Assembly: GCA_025890175.1 (NCBI GenBank)
Contig: JANPYM010000007.1
Span: 1,740,209 to 1,804,208 of the forward strand
From: Ciborinia camelliae
Lineage: Eukaryota; Ascomycota; Leotiomycetes; Helotiales; Sclerotiniaceae
Length of the DNA stretch: 64,000 nucleotides
Direction: 5' to 3'
Of this stretch, positions 34,558-45,241 are shown in pieces. Position numbers and translations under genes: made by a program. A model generated the notes under the pieces. It saw only the letters and a list, made by a program, of their open reading frames with translations. It searched no databases and had not been told where the DNA came from. How positions within the stretch are numbered: the stretch's first letter is position 1; the number at the start of each line of letters is the position of its first letter.

Positions 34558-35663
34558 ATATAACACGGAGTAATGTAGATTCCCTTTGGATAAACTTCGG
34601 TATAAAATTTTATATAAGGAATCTCGCTTCCATTTCCTAATATAAAAGATTTTTTATTACAGAAAGCTAAACTAAAAATAAAAAACTTTACAGTAGTTTA
34701 TAGATTATTATGATAAATTATAATCTATTATAGTATAGTAGATGATAGATAATAAATGATATAGTAGTAATTGATTAAATATATTGAATTGTGTTTTTTC
34801 GTTGGTTTTTCAGTTTGAAATTCTTCAAATTTATAATATATATATATAAAGTAGTAGGTTTTGATCGGAAAATTGATAAGCTCGATTCGAAATAAGCAAT
34901 TTTGAAAAAATTATTGAAGTTTTTAAAATTAAGTGATTTAATTGAATAATTGATAGGGGTAGCGATAGCGAGGTTTATACTCCATTTACGAACTTATTTA
35001 CAAATTTACAACTTACGATTCTACGAATCTACAAATTTACAAATCTATAAACCTACGAATTTACGAATTTATAAACCTACAAATCTAAAAATCTAAAAAT
35101 CGTAGGATTCCTTTTTTCGATTTTACCTTTTTTTTCGATTCTACGAATTTATAAATTTACGAATCTACGAACCTACAAATCTACGAACCTACGAATCTAT
35201 AAATTTATAAATCTACCTCTTTTCTTCGATTTTACGAATCTAAAAACCTAAAAATCATATAATTCCTTCCTCCAAACCTACCTCCTCCCTCCAATCCTAC
35301 CTCCTCCCTTCGATTCTACAAACCTACGAATCTACGAACCTACGAATCTACGAACCTACGAATCTACGAACCTACGAATCTACGAACCTACGAATCTACG
35401 AACCTACGAATCTACGAACCTACGAATCTACGAATCTACGAACCTACCTCCTCCCTCCGATCCTACGAATCTAAAAACCTAAAAATCGTACGATTCCTTC
35501 CTCCGAACCTACCTCCTCCCTCCAATCCTACCTCCTCCCTCCAAACCTACGAACCCACAAACCTACAAACCTACAAACCTTAATTATAAGTAGGTTTTTA
35601 CAGTACTATTAATAGCTTATTTATAACCTTTTTCGACACCCTCTCTTTTGCGGTAGGCTTGTT
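34558..35663 (+). repeat. left arm of a ~1-kb inverted repeat
   Basis: Starts at ATAACACGGAGTAAT and ends at GCGGTAGGCTTGTT. It is an imperfect reverse complement of 36372-37382. Shared blocks include GGATAAACTTCGGTATAAAA near the outer end and TAATTATAAGTAGGTTTTTA near the inner end. The middle is an array of ACGAACCT/ACGAATCT 8-mers (35326-35455 is the cleanest) mixed with pyrimidine CTCCTCCCTCC blocks. Confidence 0.85.
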
Positions 35664-35831
35664 ATATTATGAAAAATAAATAAATAAATCATAAATCACA
35701 TCCCCAAACATCCCCAAACATTCCAAAATAACCTTGTCTAGGCACCTAGTCTCAATCCTTCTCTTAAAACTTCTCTTCTCACTAGTCACTACCCATTTAC
35801 CAGACTGTACTATCCAATCTTGTATCAAGGA

Positions 35832-35930
35832 ATGCGATGCGATGCGATGCGATGCGATGCGATGCGATGCGATGCGATGCGATGCGATGCGATGCGATGC
35901 GATGCGATGCGATGCGATGCGATGTGATGC
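35832..35930 (+). repeat. ATGCG pentamer microsatellite
   Basis: About 19 head-to-tail copies of ATGCG, nearly perfect, with one GATGT variant near the 3' end. It lies in the loop between the inverted-repeat arms, about 35 bp before the TA-flanked element. The open frame that crosses it is a repeat artefact. Confidence 0.9.
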
Positions 35931-36371
35931 AGATTATTTGTGTATTATCTATTTGTGTAGATTACAGTGACCAACAATAAAAAAGGGCCTGAGCGTCAAA
36001 ACACACCAAAAATCGCGATTTTTCACCTTTTTCATTTTAAATTATTTCTATAACTTTCCAATCAATTGATTTAAAATTTTATATATATATATTCATTTTT
36101 ATATAAAATTAAATAAAAATTAAATAGTTTATTTTTAAAAATTTAATTGATCTTGATAATTAAAAATAAAATCGAAAATTTTCAAAAATGCTAAAAATGT
36201 TAAAAATCGCTAATAAAAACATCAAAAATCCGAACTTTTAAAATTCATCAATTTCAATCAATTGGTTCAAGCTAAAAAAAATCATTAAAAATATTTTGCT
36301 AATTTTTAATTAATTATAATATAAATAATTATAATTATACAAAATTTGAACAAAAGAAAACTATTCGTTGA

Positions 36372-37382
36372 AACAAGCCTACCGCAAAAGAGAGGGTATC
36401 GAAAAAGGTTATAAATAAGCTATTAATAGTACCATAAAAACCTACTTATAATTAAGGTTCGTAGGTTCGTAGGTTCGTAGGTTCGTAGGTTCGTAGGTTC
36501 GTAGGTTCGTAGGTTCGTAGGTTCGTAGGTTCGTAGGTTCGTAGGTTCGTAGGTTCGTAGGTTCGTAGGATCGGAGGGAGGAGGTAGGATCGGAGGGAGG
36601 AGGTAGGATCGGAGGGAGGAGGTAGGTTTAGAGGGAGGAGGTAGGTTCGGAGGAAGGAATCGTACGATTTTTAGGTTTTTAGATTCGTAGGTTCGTAGAT
36701 TCGTAGGTTCGTAGGTAGGAGGGAGGAGGGAGGAGGGAGGAGGTAGGTTTAGAGGGAGGAGGTAGGATCGGAGGGAGGAGGTAGATTTAGAGGGAGGAGG
36801 TAGGTTCGGAGGAAGGAATCGTATGATTTTTAGGTTTTTAGATTCGTAGGTTCGTAGATTCGTAGGTTCGTAGATTCGTAGGTTCGTAGATTCGTAGATT
36901 CGTAGGTTCGTAGATTCGTAGGTTCGTAGGTTCGTAGGTTGTAGGTTCGTAGATTCGTAAGTGGGGTAGATATATAGACCTCGCTGTCGCCACCCCTGTC
37001 ACCCAATTAAATCACTTAATTATGAAAACTTCAACAACTTCTTCAAAATTGCTTATTTCGGATTGGACTTATCAATTTTCCAATCAAAACCTATTACTTT
37101 ATATATATATATTATAAATTTGAAGAATTTCGAGTTGAAAAACCAACGGAAAAGCACAGTTCCGTATATTTAATCAATTACTATTATATTATCTATTATA
37201 TTATAGTTTATAGATTATCATAATAGACTATTATAGTAGTCTATAGACTATAACGTTTCTTATTTTTAGTCTAGCTTTCTATAATAGAAAATCTTCCACA
37301 TTAGGAAATAGAAGCGAGATTCCTTATACAAAATTTTATACCGAAGTTTATCCATACGGAACCTATATTACTCCGTGTTATA
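36372..37382 (-). repeat. right arm of the ~1-kb inverted repeat
   Basis: Imperfect reverse complement of 34558-35663. It starts AACAAGCCTACCGC and ends ACTCCGTGTTAT. It includes about 13 copies of GTTCGTAG (36458-36565), purine blocks built on GGATCGGAGGGAGGAGGTA (36568-36660 and again near 36715-36810), and a second GTAGATTC/GTAGGTTC array (36845-36960). The two arms could fold into a ~1-kb hairpin if transcribed. Confidence 0.85.
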
Positions 37383-37399
37383 GTGCTACGGTAGATTTA

Positions 37400-37572
37400 G
37401 AAGAGTGCCTAGGATCTCAGGCTACGCCTGAGATATTAGGCACCTCTCCTCGCTAGATCGTACAGCCGTACGGCTGTACTATCTACCTTACGCATATAAA
37501 GGGCTTCGCCCTTTATAGGTGTAAGGGCTCTTCAGCAATATACTATATTTCAACCTCGATGCTTTAGCATCG
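37400..37572. other. cloverleaf-like cluster of GC-rich perfect hairpins
   Basis: Three stem-loops sit side by side. 37405-37443 is GTGCCTA/TAGGCAC enclosing ATCTCAGGC-TAC-GCCTGAGAT. 37454-37485 is centred on the 20-nt perfect palindrome GTACAGCCGTACGGCTGTAC. 37487-37525 is CTTAC/GTAAG enclosing TATAAAGGGC-TTC-GCCCTTTATA. GAAGAG (37400-37405) and CTCTTC (37528-37533) pair around all three and close a cloverleaf. A fourth hairpin follows at 37557-37572 (CGATGC/GCATCG). The block lies just inside the right end of the TA-flanked element. Function unknown. Confidence 0.8.
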
Positions 37573-37663
37573 TGACAAAAAGTTATATTTAATTGAAAAG
37601 GTTGAAAAATGGCTTTTTTTGATGTGTTTGCACGTTTCGGCCCTTTTTAATAGTCTAGTACTG

Positions 37664-37978
37664 TAGGATCGTGTACTTCAAGAAATAAAAATAAATTATA
37701 ATCGGTTATATGTACATGTCCAATATTTTGAATCAGAATCAGAGCGCACCTGGAGCTCTGTCATACACACACACATACGTTATGGAGGGAGGGAGGTTAC
37801 TATACTTTGAAAATCGACATCTAAATCGATTTTGAAATCGAAATCGAGATAGAAATAGGAAAATTATGTCATGAATCAAAGAACACATGCATGATGGTAT
37901 TCTCAATAAAAAGTTAAACCCCAAGACTCGGAGGTTTTTTTTAAACACATATACCTATATATACACCTACCTAAGTAC
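37664..37978. other. intergenic region
   Basis: Short spacer between the mobile element and the GH5 stop codon; no gene seen. Confidence 0.5.
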
Positions 37979-39543
37979 TTATGGCGAATAGATTTTCGTC
38001 CCCGTAATCATCGGAACGAGAACATTCGTCACATCCGTAGGATCTCTCCAGGCCGACCAATCATGAGAAAGGAGTCCTATTTTAAAAAAATCGGTTAGCC
38101 ATCAGATCTCCCATTCCCTCACGCTCTCACTGTTGACGTCAAAAGGACAAACAAACGAGAAAAAAAGAGGGAAAAACTCACCCCACGTCTCATCATAATC
38201 CTGCGTCCCGTCACGAATATAATAACTACCACCCAGGGCCCAAACCATCCAACCGCCTTTAATAGACGTCAGATACGACTTCAAGCACGACGAATAAACC
38301 GTCGCGTAATCCGCCGTCGTCTGCGCGTGGCCCCACTCCGTCATGACGACCGGCATTTGATTGACCACTCCACTACTCAGCGCATTATACGCGACCGTTT
38401 GCAAGCTGGCTTGGAGAGTCGAGCAGCTGGTGGAACTCGTGGCGTAGTTATGAATTTCCAGGACGAGTTTATTGGCGTATGAGAAGGAGGATTTGAGGAA
38501 TTTTTGGGTCGTCGAGGGGCTGAGCAGGGCGGCATTGGCAATGGGCGAGAGATCGGTGTCGAAGTTGAGGCCGGAGATGAAGATGAGGACGTTGGGGTTG
38601 GCGGTGTGGATGCTGTTCATGCCGGCGACGATATTGGTGTACCAGTTGGCCCAGTTGTAGGAAGCGGAGTCGAGAGTCGTGTTGTCGGTGGGTTCGCGGA
38701 GTTCGTTGCGGAGCGACATGGACATGAGGTTTCCCCAGGATGCTCCCTGTGGTGCGTCAGATGGATCTTCAATGGATGGAATGGGGATGTGCTGGGGATG
38801 GAGGAAGTGGGTAGGAAGAGAGATGCGATGGGATCATGTGACGGGGTTCATTGTGATTCGAGGTGAAGAATAACTTACTCTAGTGGCCATATATGCGATA
38901 CCCCGTTGCCAATTCGCAATATCGAAATAAGTATCTCCAAACCAGGAATTTCCATCATTTTTAGAACAACACCACTTAGCCTTTGAAACATGGTTATCGA
39001 GATGGACATATATTTGCTGTTTGAGGCACTCAGCAGCAATAGCATCAAAGACCTTCGGACACTCATGTTAGCAATCACATTCCCAATTTCACTACTCGAG
39101 AATATTCATACCTGCATTCTAGTAGTGCTACTAGTAAATGTCGGATTATTTGCGATAATCTTGTTGTAAACCGCAGGCCCATTAGTCGCACCCAGGGCGG
39201 TAGTTAAACTTGTCAAAATCGGCACGTCTACTTGTCCATTGGCATAAAAATCATCAATCATTTCGATAGCATATGTAAGACGGATAACGTTCATGCCCAA
39301 ACTCTTAATCTTGCCCACAATAGTAGCAATGGATTGATACTGAAGACCTTCAGGTATCATTGCATCTGCGGCACCAGGCCAATTGGCGCCAGCATAGGAA
39401 ACATTGTTGCCGGCGGAATCGAGGATCCATCGACCGGATGTGGTGAAAGGGGCATAGGGCCAGGAAGCTCGCTCTTCAATTGGAGATGCAAGCGTGGATG
39501 TGAGGAGGGGGGAGAGGAGGAGGAAAACTTTTGAAAAGTACAT
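37979..39543 (-). CDS. secreted GH5 endo-beta-1,4-glucanase (cellulase family)
   Basis: Exons (minus) 39543..39112, 39052..38879, 38746..38182 and 38076..37979 keep frame and encode 422 aa. The start is the ATG at 39543 (MYFSKVFLLLSPLL), a clear signal peptide ending near TLAS. GH5 features are plain: NVIRLTYAIEMI, LDNHVSKAKWCC, the acid/base in SLRNELREP (E217), and the nucleophile in VVMTEWGH (E339). Trp-rich loops (WWA-like MVWALGGSYY) complete the barrel. It should cleave beta-1,4-glucan outside the cell; subfamily substrate (cellulose or other beta-glucan) is not certain. Introns are 59, 132 and 105 nt. Confidence 0.9.
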
Positions 39544-41088
39544 GATGGGCAAGAGAGAGAAATTGTATTCTGTGACTGCACGAAAGCTTCTCCATCTTAT
39601 CGGGGCAGGAAGATCATATTATAGAAATCCTGTTCTGACTACCCAGCATAACCGGGGTGAAGATCGAAGCAATTGAACTATACGGATACCCCATCTTGTA
39701 CAGCAAAACCCCTCAATAAGGATATTACGGATTTCACCTCTAAGTATAACCATTTTTTTGCATAAATTCTTCGGTCTTATTGGATATTAGGTTGTAAAAA
39801 GGCCTGTCGTTAAATCCCTTTTATAAGGATTATCCTTAAAATATTCGATGCCAAACCTCCCCAGCCCAGCCAATTATCCTTATTTTAGGCCGGAAAAGGT
39901 ATAAATCTGACTGGAAAGGTCGTTTGGAATAGGGACTTGACCAAAGTGAGTACTAGCACATAATTATTTTCTAGGAATTTCCTGTCAAAATGGTATATAT
40001 CGCTTCGCTCTTTACCCACCTAGGTAAGAATACCCCTCGAGATTCTTATTTTTGCCGCCAAGAAAGTATCCTTGTAGAGGGGTTTTGCTGTACCCTCTTC
40101 CCCGGACTTGGAGTTCCGGTATATGTAGTGAACCAGGAAAAAATATATTCAAGTCCGCTGCCGACTTGAAATGATTGGAGCGCATACTTTACTTCATTTG
40201 ACTCCACTCGGGGCCAATCTTCCACTAGTATATCTGCCGCTCCTCGTCGGACAATTCCAACATATATTCATCACAAGATCAGGATCCTTAGTCAGGTCTA
40301 TGTAAAGGCCATTGTCATAATACCTGAAGTCTAAAGTAAAGTAGGTACAGCAGAATCCATACGCAATGTAATAAAGAAGGGCAAGGTTTACCCTCGGGGA
40401 ATTCGGGGGGAGACGTCAAAAGTATCATGTGTTTTAGGGAAATATTTGGACACATGGCAGGGTTTTATGCTGTGGCTCAAAAGTTAAAACCCAGCTTACT
40501 GAAAAGCCAAGCTTCCGTCCCGACCTAATCCTATCATAGTATAAAGAATCCTAAAACACCATCTAAATCACGACTTGCCTATACGACCACGACCTAAAAT
40601 TATGTCATGTGTCCAAAATTGTCAGAAAACGATGCAATAGAAAGACGGGCAGCTAGCAGCTATGGGTTTGGTGCCGGCTTATGAGCTGCAGTGTTACCTT
40701 TAACGCAGGTTCCATAGTGGTGGAAAATTAGAGTTATTCTGTGGGGTAATGGCGGGGAATTATAACTGACATAATTGGTATATACTAGGTACCTATATAA
40801 TAACTTTATCCAAAGATTCCAAACTTTGTAAACGCATGCATCGAGATTTGGGCCATGACCAGCCAGAAAACTGCTCAGAAGCCAAGATCTGATAATTTAT
40901 GGTTTATGTTGATTGGTGCTCAATTTCCTTGCATAGATAGCGATTACGAAAGGAAAGTCAAATGCGTAAAAGCATGATCATTAGTGACTCCTTGGAAGAT
41001 ATGCGCCACGCTTTAAATTAAAAATTTCTCCCTCAAAGATTCTTGTTTCTTGAACGTTGAATAATACCGGTAGGTAAAGTTTGGTTCA
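39544..41088. other. intergenic region containing a MITE
   Basis: No gene seen. It includes the miniature element at 39701-40090, described separately; the rest is AT-rich spacer. Confidence 0.5.
39701..40090 (+). mobile_element. MITE, copy 1, TA-flanked with 26-bp inverted ends
   Basis: The left end CAGCAAAACCCCTCAATAAG and the right end, read on the minus strand, CAGCAAAACCCCTCTACAAG match at nearly all positions, and both are flanked by TA (39699-39700, 40091-40092). The 390-bp body is non-coding and contains TAAGGATTATCCTTA, itself a palindrome. Size, ends and TA target site fit a Tc1/mariner-derived MITE. A related copy lies at 53124-53440. Confidence 0.75.
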
Positions 41089-42763
41089 TTACTGAGGGCC
41101 GGGAGTCTCATACTTGTATCCAGATATCGAAAGTACTGTTCCTAATCCACGATGCACTTCAGCCTGGAATGGTGCAAATGGCACTCGCTCGCCGTCTATG
41201 GATATATAACCATCTGACTGATTCTTTGGGGTGATGCGATATGCTTCAACTTTACGGTAATTAACGTAGGGCAAGCCGAAGAATTTACCACTCTCGACGG
41301 CTGGAAGAAGCTGTAGTGCTTGGAGTCGACTAAGGTTGGAATAATCAATGGTGACCATGTCCATGCAACCATCACTTGGAAGTGCAGCTGGAAAGTAATC
41401 CACATCTGCGCCCATCCAAGACATCTAACAAAAAAGCATTAGCTGAGTCACACCATGATTCGAGCACGTATAATACTCACATTACCGCAATAAAAACTTC
41501 CCATGTTATCATGGTGTTCGATTTCCCAGCCTTCAGGTAACGGATCGTTCGCAGTTCCAAATTTCAACTCTGGTAATCCACCTTCCAACAAGCCATTCTC
41601 GCGCAATACTTCCTCAGAAGTGCGCTTGCTTGCCACAGTTTCATGATAGCGTCTCTTAATCTCTTCTTTGTCATCTGTAACCACCTTGACAGCGATATCG
41701 CAGGGGAAGATTTTCTTCTGCAGAGATTTGAGAACAAAGCCATAGATGAAACGTGTTCCTCCCATCCACCGCAAATGCTCTGTCCCCAGATCAAATTCGG
41801 CCACGATACCAAGCGCTTGGGAAAGGAATGATAAATGTCGGTCATCACCTTGCGTGATCGAAATTAAATCTAATGGCGTACGAATGCCTTTGACAATCGA
41901 AAGAGCTGCAATACTACTAGATCTGATATTTCCATGGAGACTGCAATGCAAACCATTTCCGGATCCACAAGGTATGTGCCCAATAGCCATTTTAGCGAGA
42001 GCTCTTTTCGCATCTTTGCGTTTTCCAAGACCATTAAAAACTTCGAATGGAAGGCCATCCCCAGAACAACAAATGATTGCGTCGTAAGCTTCAATGTCAA
42101 GCTTTTCCACAATGTCTATCGCTTCCTTTGATGCTTTGGTTATAGTCACATCAATAGATAGATGGGCAGCATCAAGAATAGGAGCTACATCTTTTGCATA
42201 GATCTTCTCAGATTGCCCCTTTCCACTCTTCGGGTTAATCAACACTTTCACTCGCTTCTGCTGCTGAGATTTGTCATACGCGCGGTCCTTAAGCCTAGAG
42301 ACCCATGCTTCTACTCGATCTCGTTCCTCTTCGATAATATACTTTAGCACTGTGGCCTGAAGAACGGTCTTCGAAATTACTTTTGCGTAATTGATGATGA
42401 GTTCGGTCTCAGTCAATTCCGCCCAAAGGATCTGACGTAAAGGTATTGCACGTAAAATCGATGACCCTACAGGTTCAGAGTACGCAGATGCATCTAGTGT
42501 CACAGAGCGACGGGCACCCGCTGACTTTGCGCCTTTCTCTGGCTTCTTTGCCGTTTCGGCGCCTGTGAATCTTCAGTATGCCGGAGATTCTATTTGCTAT
42601 AGGCCTACATACCTTTGATAACTAAGGATTCCAGACTTAAGGTCAATGATACATCTTTGCTGACAAATAGCGTATTATCAATGTCAAACTGCCCAGTGCT
42701 ACCACTCGCAGCACGTCGCCCTGGTGGTGGTATTGAGCTAGAGGACGTAGGAGATGTGGCCAT
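41089..42763 (-). CDS. LCB4: sphingoid long-chain base kinase (diacylglycerol-kinase catalytic fold)
   Basis: Exons (minus) 42763..42613, 42562..41481 and 41424..41089 encode 522 aa. The catalytic core has the lipid-kinase signatures VLINPKSGKGQ (ATP site), CCSGDGLPFEVFNGL and IPCGSGNGLHCSL, the last typical of sphingosine kinases. The C-terminal lobe ends FAPFQAEVHRGLGTVLSISG. It phosphorylates sphingoid bases such as phytosphingosine and dihydrosphingosine to their 1-phosphates at membranes, feeding the Dpl1 lyase route and stress signalling. Introns are 50 and 56 nt. The choice of LCB4 over LCB5 is only nominal, as filamentous fungi usually have one such gene. Confidence 0.88.
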
Positions 42764-43879
42764 TTCAAATTCTGATTGTTGGAGATAGTCGTCGATAAAT
42801 AATCAAGCTGCCGATACAAGAATGTCATACGTTCCGAGATCATCCGACATCAAATTGTCAGAAACGAGTGTGTGGTTGACGACAATCTACGTCTTCTATA
42901 AAACTCAATTGAAGGACAGAAATCAATGAAATTGAGGTATGTATAGTACCGGTAAGTATATATTTCACAACTGATCAAGTGAAACTGGCGATACTGGTGC
43001 GACATGTGACCTTCCTCATCTGGGGTCTGGTTTGATGATTACGAGGTTTTGGTTTGCACAGACGCGCCGAAACCCTTGTTCACCAGCAGGGATAAAGCGT
43101 CATCAGTGTCATCCATTAATTTTGTGGTCTTGGTATCAGCCGAGGGCGACGAGATTAACAGAAGCAAAACATTAAGTTGAGTAATAAGCTGGCAATGGAT
43201 ATATTGAATATTGTTAGAGAGGTAGGGAACTTTTCTACCTGGCTCAAAGGTTATCTAGATCGAGGTAGATATTTCGACATTGGTGGAAGGTAGACCTCGT
43301 AGACATTCATCTCAAACACGCCGGCGACACTTGAAGTTCTAATAGTATGGAATTCTCTCAATCTTTGATGATTAGGTATCGATGGAAAGCAAAGAACACA
43401 AAGGGATGATTTGGGGAAGAATTTGATGAAGGTCACATTGTACCTTGGGTGGTCTGTGCTTTAAAATTGGGGCACCGTTGTCCTCCTCTTAATATGGCTT
43501 ACCGGTACTACCCACCTTACCTAGTATATACCTTGATCGATATAAAGCCTCCTTTCTATACGCCTTTGGAAATAAGCAGTTACCGGTACCTCATTCTCTG
43601 TGGTCGTTACAACATTCAAAGAGGGATTTTGAAGAGCTGTGGTGTGTTTAGGCCAGCTAGGTATATACGAAGCTCTATGGAGTCACGGGTTTCCAAAGGG
43701 AGAACATCAACATCCCTTAGTTGTTTCAATTCACATCTCGGTCATGACATGAAAACATTGTTTGCTTGAGATTGCTGTACCATTGTTCATCTTACTTCTA
43801 TACATTGACTACTTCATTCCTTGAAAAGACCTAGTTCACCATCTTTCCCGGCCAACAATACCTAGTTCAACAAAGAGCC
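42764..43879. other. divergent intergenic region
   Basis: Upstream DNA of the kinase gene (minus) and the phosphotransferase-like gene (plus). A frame at 43449-43769 lacks protein-like composition. Confidence 0.45.
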
Positions 43880-45241
43880 ATGCATTTCGATCCGCTAGCT
43901 CGGAAAGAACAGGAGAGAAACTTCATGGTATGGTTCCAAAGCCTGTTACAAAAAGAACCCGAACAAATCGCCTGTCAACTTGCTGGAAAACATCGGCCAG
44001 GAAATGGGCTTACCGCGGTTCGATGGAGGACTGGAGGGTACAACGTTACTTTTCGAGTCAAATATGATGATGGTTTCCAAGCTATCGTTCGTTTCGCTGC
44101 ACTTGGGCAATCATTGTATCGCACCGAGAAGGTTGAGAACGAGGCCATTGTTCTTCAATATCTTCGTAAGAATACCAATATTCCCGTTCCACGGCTATTA
44201 GGGGTTGGAAAGATAACTCTTGGGCCATATATTGTTGAGGAATTTATAGAGGGAGACCTTGGTTCTGGTCCTTTCATGGAGTCCAGAATAGAGCTACAGA
44301 ACTTGAATCCCAATATAAGTGAGCAGAAGTTGAAAGTTCTTTATCGCGAAATGGCCAACATTGTGCTCGAAATGTCCAAACCAGAGTTCACGCGCATCGG
44401 GTCTCTAGTGCAGACCGGAAATGGATATTCTATTGGCAGACGTCCACTTACGAAATATATGAACGAATTGGCCATGAAGGCTAATCTTGGACCACAACAC
44501 TTTCCTACCTCAATGTATACCACTTCTGCTGCCTATTTCGAGTCGTTGGTTCAGCAACATATGGCTCAACTCCGCAACCAACGAAATGATTGCGTAAAAG
44601 ATGAACATGACTACAAGGAGAAGTACATAGCTCGTTGTCTCTTCCTTAGAATTGCTCGACATATAGCCAAGGAACACTCTACTGGCTCATTTAGACTCTT
44701 TTGTGAAGATCTCAGACCATCAAATGTCATCGCCAACACAGAACCATTCCATGTCAATGCAGTCATCGATCTCGAGTTCACCTATGCCGCCCCCGCAGCG
44801 TTCACTTATGCAGCACCTTGGTGGCTCCTATTACAAAATCCCGAACAATGGGAGCTTGACTTAAAAGGAGCCTTTTTACCTCGGTATACACCACGACTTG
44901 GTCTTTTTCTTGAGGCTTTGCGAGAAGTTGAAGAAGAGCAAATCAAGAGTGAGAGGCTTCTTGAGGCTCAGAAACTTTCGGAGCGCATGGAACAATCAAT
45001 GGAGAATGGATTATTCTGGTTTTGTCTTGCAATAAGGAACAGTCAAATGTTTGATGACATTTACTGGACCTTTCTCGATGAGATGTACTTTGGGCCTCTG
45101 GGTAAACTCGAAGATCGAATTCAATTCCTCAACGAAGAGGAAAGGAATGAGCTTAGTACCCTTTACGAGATCAAACAGGAGCAAGCCAAGGATGCAACGC
45201 TAGATTCTGTTTACGATGTAGGAGATCAATTAGACTATTAA
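43880..45241 (+). CDS. APH-fold phosphotransferase-like protein with altered catalytic loop
   Basis: An intronless 453-aa protein of the aminoglycoside-phosphotransferase/choline-kinase fold common in fungi. Visible landmarks: VTFRVKYDDGFQAIVRF (nucleotide lobe), PVPRLLGVG, GPYIVEEFIEG, then FCEDLRPSNVI (about 274-284) and VIDLEF (295-300). In active members the loop is H-x-D-x4-N; here His is replaced (CED), while Asp277 and Asn282 remain. The metal-binding Asp is present in IDLE. FTYAAP occurs twice in a row (300-305, 308-313), a small in-frame duplication right after the metal site. Substrate unknown; catalysis is uncertain. Confidence 0.78.
   Translation: MHFDPLARKEQERNFMVWFQSLLQKEPEQIACQLAGKHRPGNGLTAVRWRTGGYNVTFRVKYDDGFQAIVRFAALGQSLYRTEKVENEAIVLQYLRKNTNIPVPRLLGVGKITLGPYIVEEFIEGDLGSGPFMESRIELQNLNPNISEQKLKVLYREMANIVLEMSKPEFTRIGSLVQTGNGYSIGRRPLTKYMNELAMKANLGPQHFPTSMYTTSAAYFESLVQQHMAQLRNQRNDCVKDEHDYKEKYIARCLFLRIARHIAKEHSTGSFRLFCEDLRPSNVIANTEPFHVNAVIDLEFTYAAPAAFTYAAPWWLLLQNPEQWELDLKGAFLPRYTPRLGLFLEALREVEEEQIKSERLLEAQKLSERMEQSMENGLFWFCLAIRNSQMFDDIYWTFLDEMYFGPLGKLEDRIQFLNEEERNELSTLYEIKQEQAKDATLDSVYDVGDQLDY

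Larger units (their letters stand above)
35965..37663 (+). mobile_element. non-autonomous TA-flanked element with CAGT/ACTG terminal inverted repeats
   Basis: The left end reads CAGTGACCAACAATAAAAAA GGGCC and the right end, read on the minus strand, CAGTACTAGACTATTAAAAA GGGCC. Similarity continues for about 90 bp (AAACACA, TTTTTCAACCTTTT blocks). Both ends are directly flanked by TA (35963-35964 and 37664-37665). TA duplication plus CAGT ends is the hallmark of Tc1/mariner-type elements. The 1.7-kb body has no transposase ORF, so it would need a transposase in trans. It contains the right arm of the large inverted repeat and a group of GC-rich hairpins. Confidence 0.7.

Noticed and set aside
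35734..35970. ORF reading (MRCDA) repeats
   Set aside because: Pure product of the ATGCG microsatellite.
36458..36565. CRISPR-like regular repeats
   Set aside because: The 8-bp units are contiguous with no spacers, in a eukaryotic genome; it is a tandem array.
22047..45241. A carbohydrate-degradation or secondary-metabolite gene cluster (GH71, P450, GH5, kinase)
   Set aside because: Genes are far apart, on both strands, mixed with unrelated genes; the P450 is dead and no backbone synthase is present.
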